The notes under the pieces: model-generated | The model's input: the letters and a program-made list of their open reading frames with translations, nothing else | Told to the model about the DNA's origin: nothing | The model's database searches: none | In this document: positions 1 through 10,744 of the stretch, piece by piece | How the letters are laid out: the number at the start of each line of letters is the position of its first letter | Numbering within the stretch: the stretch's first letter is position 1 | Translations under genes and position numbers: made by a program | Assembly: GCA_002355935.1 (NCBI GenBank) | Contig: AP017895.1 | Coordinates: forward strand, 1,860,001-1,924,000 | Origin: Rothia aeria | GTDB lineage: Bacteria > Actinomycetota > Actinomycetes > Actinomycetales > Micrococcaceae | DNA length: 64,000 nucleotides | Direction: 5' to 3'

Positions 1-78
1 GTGTCAAGAGGTAGCATGTATGCCCCTAGCGAACACAGCTATTGTGTGGCAGCTAATACACCAGGAGCTTACATTGGG
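1..78. other. Window edge, no gene seen
   Basis: No convincing reading frame or hairpin is visible between the window edge and the obgE stop codon. In related genomes proB often follows obgE, but none of it is visible here. Confidence 0.4.
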
Positions 79-1674
79 TTACTCAGCATCGGGCATGTCG
101 ATTCCCTCAGTGGGGCGCTTCTCCTTCAACTTTTTACGGTATTCCACAGACTCGGTCCACACGCCCGCGACACGTTCCTGCTCAAGCTCTGCACGGGCCT
201 CAGCTTTCGCATCCATGCGTTCTTTATATTCCTCACGTTTCTGCGCACGGGTGGGACGAATAATCTCTTCGAGGCGAGTATCGGTACCGCGCGGAGAAGA
301 CAGAAGCTCAGCACCGCCGACCATTGTGGGCTCCCAGTCGAAGACCACAGAGTTATCGTCCTCACCAATAACTACGGCATCCCCGGCACGAGCACCAGAT
401 TTGAAAAGCTCATCCTCAACGCCCAGCTTCGCCAGACGATCCGCCAGGTACCCAACAGCCTCGTCATTATTGAAGTCAGTCTGCTGAATCCAACGCTCCG
501 GTTTCTCCCCAATAACCCTAAAGAGCGGCTCAAGATTGCGCTCCTCACGGCGAATAATGAACTCTTGTTTCTTCTTAGAACGGAACCCTTTGGGCCGCAC
601 AACGGGGGCATCAGCCACAGGTTTATCATTTTCACTGGCACGTTTCTGGCGGTCTTCTTCAACAAGGTTAGCCATCGCGAATATAAGCGGTTTAAGCCCT
701 TCATGGGAGGCCGTTGAGATCTCAAACACCCGATACCCCATCTTCTCAAAATCGGGTCGCACGAAATCAGCAAGTTCACGCGCCTCGGGTACATCAATTT
801 TGTTGAGAACGATCATCTGGGGGCGCTCGTTGAGCGGCACGGTCACGCCAGCAGTGGGGTCCACCTCATAGTTTTCGAGCTCGCCGCGAATAACCTCAAA
901 ATCGCTCATGGGGTCTCGGCCAGGCTCCAGGGTGGCACAATCAATTACGTGCACCAGCGCAGAGGAGCGCTCAACATGGCGTAAGAAACGGTGACCCAAC
1001 CCCTTACCTTCGGAGGCGCCTTCAATCAGACCGGGAACATCCGCAACCGTGTACCGAACATCGCCTGCCTGCACAACACCCAAGTTTGGGATAAGAGTGG
1101 TAAAAGGATAGTCAGCGATTTTGGGCCGAGCCGCAGAGATAGCAGCGATCAGCGACGATTTACCGGCTGAGGGGTATCCAACAAGCGCAATATCAGCAAT
1201 AGACTTAAGCTCTAGAACAATGTCAGTTTCCTCCCCAGGAATACCAAGGAGTGCGAAACCGGGAGCTTTACGTTTGGTCGATGCCAGCGCGGCGTTTCCA
1301 AGGCCGCCCTGACCGCCCCGTGCGGCAATATATTCATCGCCTACAGGCAGCAGGTCGGCAAGCACGTTACCGTCACGGTCTTTAACAACGGTTCCCTGAG
1401 GTACTGTGAGCACTAGGTTCTCACCGTTGTATCCGTGGTGCATATCGCCGCGGCCAATATCTCCATTAGGGGCGTGCTGGTGGGGGCTGTGGTGGTATTC
1501 CAATAGCGTGGTGGTCTGGTTATCGACACGCAAAATCACGTCCCCACCATTGCCGCCGTTACCACCGTTGGGGCCGCCGAGCGGCTTAAATTTTTCACGG
1601 CGTACGGAAACACAACCGTTGCCGCCGCGACCGCCGGATACATGCAGGACCACGCGGTCCACGAATTCTGCCAC
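79..1674 (-). CDS. obgE: GTPase Obg/CgtA
   Basis: Ribosome-associated GTPase of the Obg family, involved in late 50S assembly and stress control. The 531-residue product has the glycine-rich Obg fold (about 1-158), then the G domain with P-loop GYPSAGKSS (166-174), DVPG (212-215) and NKID (291-294), then an Obg C-terminal (OCT) domain (about 372-449). A charged, probably coiled tail of about 80 residues follows; such tails vary among actinobacteria. It lies downstream of rplU and rpmA, the classical order. The frame is intact. A hairpin at 1784-1817 separates it from rpmA, so it may be partly uncoupled from the ribosomal protein genes. The ATG at 1674 opens directly into the conserved MAEFVDRV start. 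Confidence 0.97.
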   Translation of the reverse strand: MAEFVDRVVLHVSGGRGGNGCVSVRREKFKPLGGPNGGNGGNGGDVILRVDNQTTTLLEYHHSPHQHAPNGDIGRGDMHHGYNGENLVLTVPQGTVVKDRDGNVLADLLPVGDEYIAARGGQGGLGNAALASTKRKAPGFALLGIPGEETDIVLELKSIADIALVGYPSAGKSSLIAAISAARPKIADYPFTTLIPNLGVVQAGDVRYTVADVPGLIEGASEGKGLGHRFLRHVERSSALVHVIDCATLEPGRDPMSDFEVIRGELENYEVDPTAGVTVPLNERPQMIVLNKIDVPEARELADFVRPDFEKMGYRVFEISTASHEGLKPLIFAMANLVEEDRQKRASENDKPVADAPVVRPKGFRSKKKQEFIIRREERNLEPLFRVIGEKPERWIQQTDFNNDEAVGYLADRLAKLGVEDELFKSGARAGDAVVIGEDDNSVVFDWEPTMVGGAELLSSPRGTDTRLEEIIRPTRAQKREEYKERMDAKAEARAELEQERVAGVWTESVEYRKKLKEKRPTEGIDMPDAE

Positions 1675-1783
1675 GGGTGTTCTCCTTCTACATTTTCACG
1701 TGTGATGTGTTAGCGCGCCACTATGAGCGCGCAGGCACCGCCGTTACTGTTGGCGGTGGGCTACCGGTGTTTAAGCATACGGT

Positions 1784-1817
1784 AAGAGGGGGTAAGCCGT
1801 GAAGCCTACCCCCTCTT
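1784..1817 (-). terminator. Hairpin between rpmA and obgE
   Basis: A perfect 11-bp inverted repeat (AAGAGGGGGTA / TACCCCCTCTT) lies just after the rpmA stop on the minus strand. There is no strong T-tract, so it may be a partial terminator or an mRNA-end hairpin that lowers obgE expression relative to the ribosomal proteins. Confidence 0.5.
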
Positions 1818-1835
1818 GCCTGACTGGCGCGAGTC

Positions 1836-2093
1836 TTACTCGGCGGCTGCCAGGATGTTAACGACCTTGCGGCCCTTGCGGGTACCGAACTCGACGGTGC
1901 CTGCTGCCAGAGCGAACAGGGTGTCGTCGCCACCGCGGCCAACGTTCAGGCCGGGGTGGAAGTGGGTGCCGCGCTGACGAACAAGGATCTCGCCTGCGTT
2001 GACGGTCTGACCGCCGAAGCGCTTAACACCGAGGTACTGGGGGTTCGAGTCACGACCGTTGCGGGTGGAGCTTGCGCCCTTCTTATGTGCCAT
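1836..2093 (-). CDS. rpmA: 50S ribosomal protein bL27
   Basis: The 85-residue product matches bL27 throughout: it starts [16 protein letters not shown] and contains [11 protein letters not shown] and GTHFHPG. It sits in the large subunit near the peptidyl transferase centre. There is no N-terminal presequence of the Firmicutes type. It follows rplU by about 40 nt, so the two are clearly one transcription unit. The frame is intact. Confidence 0.98.
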   Translation of the reverse strand: MAHKKGASSTRNGRDSNPQYLGVKRFGGQTVNAGEILVRQRGTHFHPGLNVGRGGDDTLFALAAGTVEFGTRKGRKVVNILAAAE

Positions 2094-2133
2094 TCTGTTT
2101 TCCTACCTTAAGGTTTATATCCGGTGGTTAAGA

Positions 2134-2469
2134 TTACGCGTTGATTGCGGTGATCTTAACGGTGGTCAGCTCAGCGCGGAAGCCCTGACGCTTCTTGTAA
2201 CCGGTCTTGTTCTTGTACTTCTGAATAACGATCTTCGGACCGCGCAGGTCTTCAATCTTTTCAGCAGTTACCTTGGCGGAAGCCAGGGACTTTGCGTCAG
2301 CGGTGATCTTGTCACCGTCAACGAGCAGCAGTACGGGCAGCTCGATGGTGCTACCGGGTTCACCTGCAACACGGTCAAGGGTAATTTTGTCTCCGACGGA
2401 GACCTTCTCCTGGCGGCCGCCAGCGCGTACAATCGCGTATGCCACTTTGGGACTCACTTTTCTCGACAT
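2134..2469 (-). CDS. rplU: 50S ribosomal protein bL21
   Basis: bL21 contacts 23S rRNA. The core [18 protein letters not shown] is diagnostic. The ATG at 2469 gives [14 protein letters not shown] and a 111-residue protein; a weak purine-rich site (GAAGAAG) precedes it. The frame is open to an ATG at 2529, but that start would add about 20 residues not found in the family. It is first gene of the rplU-rpmA unit, with a leader of about 250 nt. Confidence 0.95.
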   Translation of the reverse strand: MSRKVSPKVAYAIVRAGGRQEKVSVGDKITLDRVAGEPGSTIELPVLLLVDGDKITADAKSLASAKVTAEKIEDLRGPKIVIQKYKNKTGYKKRQGFRAELTTVKITAINA

Positions 2470-2756
2470 CTTGCTTCTTCGTATCTCACACGTGCAGACA
2501 GCCTGCGCTTTCATTGCTGTGCGCTCCACAGGTATCTCATATGATCCTGGTGTGGATGCGGCCCGTGTCCCTCGTGGGATTGCCCAGTTGGGTACACGCT
2601 CGGTCTGCCGGTGGTGTCTTCCAGAAACGCTGTAATAAGGGCTTCCAGAAGTGGTATCTCCCGCTGACCCTGCGTCGATAGGGCTTCACTGAGATAAATA
2701 CCAATCGTTAAGGATACTGCATGCGCGGGTTTAGACGCAATCCAACCCTTTGGGCA
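2470..2756 (-). other. rplU 5' leader / intergenic
   Basis: Gap between rne and rplU that should hold the rplU promoter and leader RNA. I see no gene. Several short inverted segments could fold, but I cannot identify a known L21 leader motif by eye. Confidence 0.35.
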
Positions 2757-2822
2757 GTAAATAACAACGCCAGCACCGCAGTCACCTTCGGACTTGTGGT
2801 ACCGGCGTTATTGTTATTTCCG
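2757..2822 (-). terminator. Terminator of rne
   Basis: Imperfect inverted repeat AAATAACAACGCC ... GGCGTTATTGTTATTT a few bases beyond the rne stop on the minus strand. The A/T-rich arms supply the U-tract. Confidence 0.6.
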
Positions 2823-2841
2823 ATACGAGCAGATCTAGGCC

Positions 2842-5800
2842 CTATTCTTTGCCAGCTCGTTTAATATCGGCAGCGGAAACACCGATGCCGAAAAGGGTCG
2901 GGGTTTCGGATTCGACGGGGGCTTTCGCGTCCGCCACAGAAGCCGAAGCCACCACCGAACCATGAGCCGACTCGGCGGCATCCACCGTCACAACCTTCGA
3001 CTGTGCACCCGCCGAAGACGCCGCACGACGAGAACGACGCTTACGTGGCGCGGCCGCCGGTTCAGCAGCAGCCGTAGACGCCTGCTTCACCGGCTCAGCC
3101 TCAGTGACCTGAGCCCCGGCAGAACCACCCACGCGGATGACACCCGAAACACGCGGCGCACCCGCATCAGCTGCGGGGGCGTGACCTACCACACCCGAAA
3201 CGGCGGTTTGGCCCCCTGTGCAGCCCCATCAGCGGAGACGGCACGGCGCGAACGGCGGCTCTTCTTGGGGGACTCATGAACGTCCTCCACCCGCACGTCA
3301 TCGCGGGTTTTCTGGGCCTGCTCATCCTCAACCCGTTTCGACCGGAAACCGCCGCCCTCCGTGCGCGCGATACGGCCTGCCTTCTGCGACGCACGAGCCT
3401 TCGCCTCGCCCGCCCTAATAGCCTCATACCGGGCAGAGCTACGCGTAAACCGGGAATCCAGCTCAGGGCTGTACGAGTCCGCGAAATCCTGCGCCGTAAA
3501 CGCGCCCTGCTCGCCGCTCCAATGGGAATCGTCGTCAATCTTAGCGATCTTCGCCTCAGCCTGAGCCACATACTCATGAGCCTGTTCACTCGCAGCCTCG
3601 GGGGCTGTCCCCTGAGCGTTCTGAGTATTCTGCTCCTCAGCACCCTCAGTGCGGCGTGAGCGTTTACGACGCTTACGCTTCTTACGTCCCTGCTCCTCAA
3701 CCTCATCAGGCTGTTGGGATGCTGCCGCAATTGAGGCCATAGCGCTGCGGCGCTCCGCCTTCTTCTCTTCCTTCTCGGCATCCACCGAATCAACACGGCT
3801 AGCCGCAGCACGGGAACGTTTGCGGTCGGTGCGTTCTTGGCGGTGAATAAAATCTGAGGCGCCGCCCGAGCGGCCGCTAAGCGGCTGGTCGTGCACCAAC
3901 AGTCCGCGACCACCGCACGACTCGCACTGCTGTGAGAACACCTCAAGCAGGCCTGTACCCAGGCGTTTACGGGTCATCTGCACCAGACCCAGGGAGGTCA
4001 CTTCAGCAACCTGGTGCTTAGTGCGGTCGCGCCCCAAGCACTCGATCAGGCGGCGCAGCACAAGGTCACGGTTCGATTCGAGCACCATATCGATAAAATC
4101 GATCACAATAATGCCGCCGATATCACGCAGGCGAAGCTGACGCACGATCTCCTCAGCCGCCTCCAAGTTATTCTTGGTGACGGTCTCCTCAAGGTTGCCG
4201 CCGCTACCAGTGAACTTACCGGTGTTCACATCCACCACGGTCATAGCCTCGGTGCGGTCGATCACCAGCGAACCGCCCGAGGGCAGATACACCTTGCGGT
4301 CCAGGGCCTTCGATAGCTGCTCATTCACGCGGTAGTGGTCGAAAAGGTCATCTTCCCCTTCCCACTTCTGCAGCCGTCCCATCAAATCCGGGGCCACATA
4401 GGTCACGTACGCTTCAATCGAATCCCAAGCGTCAGCACCCTGCACCTGCATGGCGGTGAAATCCTCATTGAACACATCACGCACCGTCTTAATCATCAGG
4501 TCAGGCTCCTGATACAGCATCTCTGGGGCAAGCACCTTACGGGAGTTAGCCTGCTGCTGGATCTCCTCCCACTGCGCACGCAGACGGTTAATGTCGTGAG
4601 TCAGTTCCTCCTCAGAAGCACCCTCAGCGGCGGTACGCACAATCACGCCCGCCCCATCAGGCAGCTTATCCTTCAAAATCTTCTTCAAACGCGCACGCTC
4701 AGTATCGGGAAGCTTACGTGAAATACCGGTCATTGAGCCGCCCGGCACGTACACCAAAAAACGCCCCGGCAAAGACACCTGGCTCGTCAGGCGGGCGCCT
4801 TTCTGCCCAATCGGGTCTTTAGTGACCTGCACCAGCACCGAATCACCAGGTTTTAAGGCGTTCTCAATCTTGCGGGGAGTACCCTCAAGACCGCTCACAT
4901 CCCAGTTCACCTCACCGGCATACAGCACAGCATTCCGGCCACGCCCAATATCGACGAACGCCGCCTCCATTGACGGCAGTACGTTCTGAACCTTCCCCAG
5001 GTACACGTTACCGATCAGCGAATCCTGCTGCGTCTTCGACACAAAATGCTCCGCGAGCACCCCATCCTCAAGCACAGCGATCTGGATACGGTCATCCTTC
5101 TGCCGCACCAGCATCTGCCGGTCCACAGACTCGCGGCGCGCCAAAAACTCCGCCTCAGTCACAATGTGACGGCGGCGTCCCATCGACCGGGACTCGCGGC
5201 GGCGGGCACGTTTAGCTTCAAGGCGGGTTGAACCGCGCACACCAGTAACAGTGTTTGAAGTGTGAGAATCCGGCAGACGCGGTGCACGCACCTTCGTGAC
5301 GGTCTCCACCTCATCGTCATCACTGCCCTCAATCTCAATATCCTCGGTACCGCGACGACGACGGCGGCGGCGGTGACTTGTCACCTCAGCCTCAGCAGCA
5401 ACCTCCTCAAGACGACGAGCCATCCGTGCCGCACGCTCGGCCTCAATACGTGCCGCACGCTGCTGCTCATACTCAAGAGTTGCTGCCGCTGAAAGCTCAG
5501 CAACATTTGGAGAATAAAACAGTGGCATAGCCCGTGGCGTTAACGAGGCGCGCATCTGTGCAAGCTTCTGCTGCTGCACATCACGCAGAGTTTTCGATTC
5601 CCCTTCAGAACCGGACTTTTCCTCAGACTCATCCTTTGGGGTATCTACCTCCGGCAGGGCTACAATGCCTGTCTCCGGTTCAGAAACCTGCGGTTCTTCG
5701 GCGGTACCAGCGGTAGCAACCGATGTATCTGCCTGAGCAGCCGGGGTCTGAACCGCTGTGACGGGTGAATCTTCTGAGCTGGGTTTCTCAGTCACAGATT

Positions 5801-6307
5801 CAGTAGTTTCAGGTTCTGCGGCGGAGATATCTTTATTAGTTCCCTGCTCTGTATTCGGCAAAACGGCGGTCTGCTGCTCAGCTGCTGCCTCATCCTGAGA
5901 GGATTCGGAGCTATTGGCGGCATCATCAGCGCCTTCAAAAATTCTATCGATAGTGCTCGCGACCTCATCCTCCGAAGCTGGTTCGGCAGATTTTTCGGGG
6001 CAGGAGCATGCTTCGCCTTTAAATTCCGTAGATCACTCAGGCTCTCAGCAACTGCACGTTCAGGGCTCAGCTCCTCCGAATCCTTAGACCCAGATTCAGC
6101 CTTGGAACGGCGAGAAACCGTACTCTTTTTTGAGGAACCGCGCCCCCGTTTTTTCTCGGCCTGATCGGCCTTATCCGCTCCCGGCACTTTCTCATTCAGG
6201 GAACGCACCGTCTCATCAGAGACATTCTTCTCACTCGCAAGTGATGCGATGTCGGCCAAAACACCCATATTCAGGCCGGATTCATTGGCGTTCATCTCTT
6301 CAGCCAT
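2842..6307 (-). CDS. rne: Ribonuclease E/G (frame interrupted twice)
   Basis: Endoribonuclease of the RNase E/G family, central to mRNA decay and rRNA processing. The repaired product is about 1155 residues. An acidic N-terminal extension is followed by the S1/catalytic core (IAVLEDGVLAEHFV, NVYLGKVQNVLPSMEAAFVD), the acidic catalytic segment (IVIDFIDMV), a zinc-link-like CESCGGRG and a long basic tail ending in ETPTLFGIGVSAAD. The ATG at 6307 has an AGAAGGAAAT site. Two frame breaks are seen: one at the A5 run (minus strand) at 5991-5995, the other near the G5 run at 3212-3216. Adding one base at each restores one frame of exact triplet length. Read literally, the gene is three pieces, which is unlikely for an important gene, so I infer sequence error. 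Confidence 0.9.
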
Positions 6308-6712
6308 ATTTCCTTCTCTTGGTGCTCCCAAGCCGCATCTTGACGCACTAGCATTCGTTGCGCGCACGCGCATAAGCCTATCTACCCTATTCACAGCTCA
6401 AGCCCCCGGGTGCGCACACTATGCGCAACTACCGCGGAGGCGAGCGGCGGAGCGTCCTTTCGCATTCATAGAAACACCCCGCACTAAATGGGCCGATTTT
6501 TTCGGTCGAGCCAGCGGACTTCCATCAACGCCAGACTTCGGGGGTATCTCGCCGCGTAAACGTTCTGCGGCCTAAGGCATTCCCCTCGACGAAAATACCG
6601 GATGCGCCCTTTACATGCGGGTCAAAAGGCGCACCTCTGCTATTCTCTCACATTCACGCCCTCACCCGCCATATTTGGGGATAAACACCCACAGATGCTT
6701 CACACGTCAACA
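6308..6712. other. rne upstream region
   Basis: No convincing gene. It should contain the rne promoter and 5' UTR. RNase E mRNAs in other bacteria are autoregulated through the leader, but I see no motif that proves it here. A hairpin-forming repeat (TGCGCCCTTT / AAAAGGCGCA) lies near 6603-6633. Confidence 0.35.
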
Positions 6713-6750
6713 CAGAAAAAGCGGCGTGATGCACAAATCAACACGCCGCT
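6713..6750 (-). terminator. Rho-independent terminator
   Basis: Perfect 9-bp stem AGCGGCGTG / CACGCCGCT (6720-6728 and 6742-6750), followed on the minus strand by TTTTT. It ends the small membrane-protein gene upstream of rne. Confidence 0.8.
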
Positions 6751-6793
6751 CCTCCACGCTACGGTGGTGGTATTTTAGCTATTTGAGCTGCTA

Positions 6794-7033
6794 CTACCCC
6801 AGGCCCAGTTCGGCATCACGTTTTTCACGTTCTTGCTGTGCCAGTCTCGGGTCAGTCGGCAAATATTCCGGACCAGACCCGGTAGCGAACGGGATACCCA
6901 CCATAAAAACAAACGGGGCAATGATCAGAAGTATCACCCACAGGAGAGAGAAATGACCAGCCGTCAGCAAAAACAGCGCCGTCAAAAATACAACGGCCGA
7001 TGCAAGCATCATAGTGGTGCCGAGGACTTTCAC
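6794..7033 (-). CDS. Small two-helix membrane protein
   Basis: A 79-residue protein with two hydrophobic helices (about 5-26 and 30-50) and a charged C-terminal tail. The ATG at 7033 follows a purine-rich stretch (TAGGAGATAT). It has its own terminator, so it is probably monocistronic. It lies between ndk (plus strand) and rne. I do not recognise the family; similar short membrane proteins occur in Micrococcaceae. Confidence 0.65.
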   Translation of the reverse strand: MKVLGTTMMLASAVVFLTALFLLTAGHFSLLWVILLIIAPFVFMVGIPFATGSGPEYLPTDPRLAQQEREKRDAELGLG

Positions 7034-7193
7034 AGATATCTCCTAGAGGTTAACGGGTCTCTCCAGTTACCCCATTATACGCACCGCCGCACAGCAACAG
7101 CCAGCCGCAGCGCAAAGCGCATCATTGAACCAGCCACAGCTGCATACCCTATGATGGTGAACACCAACTCACCAACCTGTGAAGGAGCAAATC

Positions 7194-7607
7194 ATGAGCG
7201 AGCGTACCCTCATCCTGGTGAAGCCCGATGGTGTTGAACGTGGGCTGATCGGCCAAATTTTGAGCCGCTTTGAATCAAAAGGGTACACGATTGAGAAGCT
7301 GAAAATGCTTCAGCCCACCAAAGAACTTCTGGCCCAGCACTACGCAGAGCATGAAGGCAAGCCTTTCTACCAGCCCCTCGTGGATTTTATGGTTTCTGGC
7401 TCCGTGGTTGCTGCTGTTCTTTCGGGAGAGCGCGTCATTGAGGGGGTGCGCTCCATGCTCGGTACCTCAGACCCGACCCTAGCAGCACCGGGCACCATTC
7501 GCGGAGACTTAGGGCGTGACTGGGGCGATTCCGTGCAGAAGAACCTGGTGCACGCCTCCGATTCCCCCGCCTCAGCCAAACGTGAAATTGCTCTTTGGCT
7601 GGCGTAA
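7194..7607 (+). CDS. ndk: Nucleoside diphosphate kinase
   Basis: Transfers the gamma phosphate between nucleoside triphosphates and diphosphates through a phosphohistidine. The product has 137 residues with the family start ERTLILVKPDGVERGLIG and the active-site segment NLVHASDS (His120). The ATG at 7194 is preceded by GAAGGAG with 6-nt spacing; the in-frame GTG at 7179 lies inside that site and is rejected. It is a single gene on plus among minus-strand genes, ending in a strong shared terminator. Confidence 0.97.
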   Translation: MSERTLILVKPDGVERGLIGQILSRFESKGYTIEKLKMLQPTKELLAQHYAEHEGKPFYQPLVDFMVSGSVVAAVLSGERVIEGVRSMLGTSDPTLAAPGTIRGDLGRDWGDSVQKNLVHASDSPASAKREIALWLA

Positions 7608-7622
7608 AACACCATCATAAAA

Positions 7623-7666
7623 GCTTGGGGTCTGCAGAAATATTGTTGTTTCTGCAGACCCCAAGC
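7623..7666. terminator. Bidirectional terminator ndk / VKOR
   Basis: Perfect 18-bp inverted repeat (GCTTGGGGTCTGCAGAAA and its complement) with an 8-nt loop between the convergent ndk and VKOR genes. A TTTTA tract on the minus side favours termination of the VKOR transcript. Confidence 0.85.
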
Positions 7667-7703
7667 CCCATAGTGGGTGCTTCGAAACACCCAGTAGTTT
7701 CGG

Positions 7704-8360
7704 CTACATCATGCCCATGAACACGTTGAAGAACCGGATAATAATAATCCCGAATATCAGCAGGACCAGAAGCAAAATACTAAACCAGGTCCACCCCGTT
7801 GCGCTCTGCCGCACTTGTTCTGAAGCGGGGATAACTCCCTCGACGATATTTCGAATCGTCACCTTCACGAACATGATGATCGTCATCACCCATACGATCA
7901 TGCAGAACAGGCAGAGAGCATTTATCACGAACGTTGTTTCAAACCAGAGCCACAGCACAAAGACCACTGCAGCCCCCAGGCCTGCATTGGTTGCCAACCA
8001 GAACCATTTTTTATACCGCGCCCCAGCTAAAGTACCCATCGCAATAGTCATGAGGATGGGGAAAGCAACCAGCCCAATGAACGGGTTGGGGAAGCCGAAA
8101 AGTTCCGCCTGCGGGGTGCGCATCACGGTACCGCAGTTAAGGAGAGCGTTAATATCGCACAGCGAGCTGTGACCTGCATCAATAAAAATCTGTAGGCGCT
8201 CATGCACCAACATAGCTGATGAGGCGAGCGCAACTGTGGCCGTCACCATCAGCCACACGGCAAGTGAGCGTTCAGAGGATTGCGGCTCTAGACTATCTGC
8301 CGATCCTGATGCGGACAGTGTGTCCTCGTTGTGCTCCTGGGTGCCCTGTTCAACGCTCAT
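7704..8360 (-). CDS. VKOR-family membrane protein
   Basis: Vitamin K epoxide reductase-like protein that would reoxidise DsbA-type oxidases outside the membrane using quinones. It has 218 residues: a polar N-terminal segment of about 30, then about five membrane helices. The paired cysteines are present: Cys68/Cys76 in the loop (SLCDINALLNCG) and the CxxC Cys150/Cys153 (ALCLFC). No thioredoxin domain is fused, as is usual in actinobacteria. It fits the folC-ndk-VKOR-rne neighbourhood. Confidence 0.88.
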   Translation of the reverse strand: MSVEQGTQEHNEDTLSASGSADSLEPQSSERSLAVWLMVTATVALASSAMLVHERLQIFIDAGHSSLCDINALLNCGTVMRTPQAELFGFPNPFIGLVAFPILMTIAMGTLAGARYKKWFWLATNAGLGAAVVFVLWLWFETTFVINALCLFCMIVWVMTIIMFVKVTIRNIVEGVIPASEQVRQSATGWTWFSILLLVLLIFGIIIIRFFNVFMGMM

Positions 8361-8546
8361 ATGCTTCTCCTGGTTGATATGAATACAGTCGGATTCGACG
8401 GTTGCAGCGCAAAGCCTATTTAGCTATCTTAACCTGTTATTTTCTTCCCGTTAAGCTCCAGACCTTGTGCGGATATAGCAGGGATGCACCACCATCCCTT
8501 TTCATGTGCACACCCCGGAGTGGGTGCAGCTATGCATCCTCATAGG

Positions 8547-9014
8547 TCAGTGCTGTGGATGCTGGCGTTCCCATTCTGCTTGTTCGGCCTCACGTGCCTT
8601 ATTTTCAGCATCCAACCGTGTGCCCGCCCGCAGGCCATACCACCAGCACCCTACAAACCCGACCACTACGATAAGGGTAAGCGGCAGAGTCAATGCCGAC
8701 AGCGCAAGCAGAGCCACTTGGAGTACCCACCCTGCGGTGTATCCCCAGGAGGATTTCAGCTGGGCGGGCAGCAGCATGAGCACCGCTGCGACCGCCAGCC
8801 CCACAGCCCAGATGAGGATTTTTATCTCAACGGGGTCGCTGAAATGATGCCCGAATACCGCTAGAGTGCCGAAGAAGGCCACAAAAGCCTCCAGTACTAG
8901 AATTGTTGAGGCAAACATGACTTTCACTGAACGGGATTTTTTCTTCATCCCCGGCTTCCAGTCACGCTGGGCGCGAGTTAGGAACTGTTTTTTCTCGGGA
9001 TTGTTCTGTGCCAC
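8547..9014 (-). CDS. DUF4233 membrane protein
   Basis: DUF4233 family: 155 residues, about four hydrophobic segments, basic N-terminus (KKKSRSVKVMFASTILVLEAF) and charged C-terminal tail. I chose the GTG at 9014 because AGGAG lies 5 nt upstream; the frame runs further but those residues overlap folC. It is about 40 nt downstream of the repaired folC stop, the usual actinobacterial pairing and probably one operon. The function is unknown. Confidence 0.82.
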   Translation of the reverse strand: MAQNNPEKKQFLTRAQRDWKPGMKKKSRSVKVMFASTILVLEAFVAFFGTLAVFGHHFSDPVEIKILIWAVGLAVAAVLMLLPAQLKSSWGYTAGWVLQVALLALSALTLPLTLIVVVGFVGCWWYGLRAGTRLDAENKAREAEQAEWERQHPQH

Positions 9015-9054
9015 AGCTCTCCTGTTCAAACTTTCGGGGCCGGTGAGGGTGTCG

Positions 9055-10582
9055 CTACTGCGTTTCGTCACTTTCAGGTTCATCGTGGGCCAGCTCCGCC
9101 AAAATGTCATCCAACAGCCCACCGTCCGGTGCGGCGCTGGGGATAAGCCCTATATCACTATCAAGTCCTTCAGGGCGGGCCGGGAAGCTGTGGGGCTCTC
9201 CTCGGGCTGTGCCAGCAGGGTACGCGCCTCCCCAATGACCGTGACCGATCCTGTGACCAACACACCAGCAGATTCCTGCTCAAAGAGGGCGTTTTCCATG
9301 CCGGTGGCAAGCGCCTCATCCAAGTGGTTACATACCGTAATAATGTTTTCGTCGAACCCGGCGTCGAGGGCGATCTCTTGAAGTTCTTCCGGGGCAATGG
9401 CTCGGGAAGAATCTGAGGCAGAAAGATACAACCGGAAGGTAGCATCGGTTGAGTCTACGTATTCTTCACGAAGCACTTCAAAAATACCGAGAGCGTCTTT
9501 TTCGCCTAGAATACCGACGACTGCATGCACATGGGACAGTTCAAATGCCTCTTTAAAAGCCGTAGATGCGGCGCGCACCCCATGCGGGTTATGAGCGGCG
9601 TCAAGCACTACCAAAGGCTCGCTACGAATCATCTCAAGTCGCCCTGGCGAACGTACCTGAGCAAATCCGGCGAGTACTACATCTCGCGCAAGGGCACGAT
9701 CCCCACCGAAAAATGCCTCGACTGCGGCAAGAGCTAATGATGCGTTCTGCCCCTGGTGCTCACCGTGTAGGGGGAGCTCAATATCGGGGTATTCTCCTGC
9801 TAAACCTCGGAGAGTCAAAAGCTGCCCCCGACCGCGCGGGCACGCTCAACCACACCAAATTCAACACCTTCGAAGGCGTACTTGGCGTTCTGCTTACGAG
9901 CAGTATCAAGGAGTATGGTCGCTACTTCAGGGTCTTGCGCCGCAGAAATAAGGTATCCGTCGGGTTTAATAATCCCGGCTTTTTCCGTTGCAATCTCAGC
10001 CAGACTATCCCCCAGCATATCGGTATGATCAAGGCCGACGGGTGCCACGACAGAGACAATACCGTCGGCTACATTCGTAGAATCCCATGAACCGCCGATC
10101 CCGACTTCTAGAATCACCACATCCACGGGCTCATCGGCAAAAATAGCGAAAGCAAGCACAGTGATGGACTCAAAGAACGTAAGTTTTGGTTCTCCGCGTG
10201 CAGCAAATTCTTCGTCCACAAGAGTGAGGTACGGCAAAATTTCATCCCAAACGCGCACGAACGTGGCATCAGGCACCGGTTCACCGTTAATGCTGATGCG
10301 CTCAGTAACGCTTTCGAGATGCGGGCTCGTAAAACGCCCGGTGCGCAGATCATGAGCCAACAAAAGCGATTCAATCATGCGGGCGGTACTGGTTTTACCG
10401 TTAGTTCCGGTGATGTGGATGACCGGGGCGGCGCGGTGCACATCCCCAAGGATTTCAACGGCTCGACGAACCGCATCCAGCCGGGGAGCCATCTTATTTT
10501 CGGGGGCGCGTGCCAGCAATTCACCGTAGACGCGTTCAACCCCTTCGGGGTTCGGGATTGCTGGGTAGCTCATCTCGCTCAT
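9055..10582 (-). CDS. folC: Folylpolyglutamate synthase (frame interrupted twice)
   Basis: Mur-ligase-like enzyme adding glutamates to (dihydro)folate. The P-loop HITGTNGKTSTARMI, the SPHLESVTERI segment and a later VLDAAHNPHGV identify it. Two breaks are visible. At the G5 run (minus strand) at 9825-9829 the frame VGGSF-stop becomes VGGQLLTLRGLAG with one more G. Near 9167 one more G turns a premature stop into a C-terminal stretch ending in EPESDETQ. The repaired product is about 509 residues and an exact number of codons. It lies downstream of ileS and upstream of DUF4233. Confidence 0.92.
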
Positions 10583-10670
10583 AGTGTTCTTTCCTTGGCC
10601 GGTATCAAGCTGTGCGGCACAGTATCTCTACCAGGGTGCTGCCTCATGCGGCATATGTTTTTGGGTGTAT

Positions 10671-10722
10671 AGCCGCCCCAGCACGGTACATACCGTGGTG
10701 TGTTATATGTGCCGGGGCGGCT
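10671..10722 (-). terminator. Hairpin after ileS
   Basis: A 14-bp stem with one wobble (AGCCGCCCCAGCAC / GTGCCGGGGCGGCT) downstream of ileS on the minus strand. The U-tract is weak, so readthrough into folC is plausible. Confidence 0.6.
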
Positions 10723-10744
10723 TAGCGGCTATATTGCCCCTATT

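Noticed and set aside
2842-6307. rne as a real pseudogene
   Set aside because: The breaks fit the window-wide missing-base pattern and all domains are conserved on both sides of each break.
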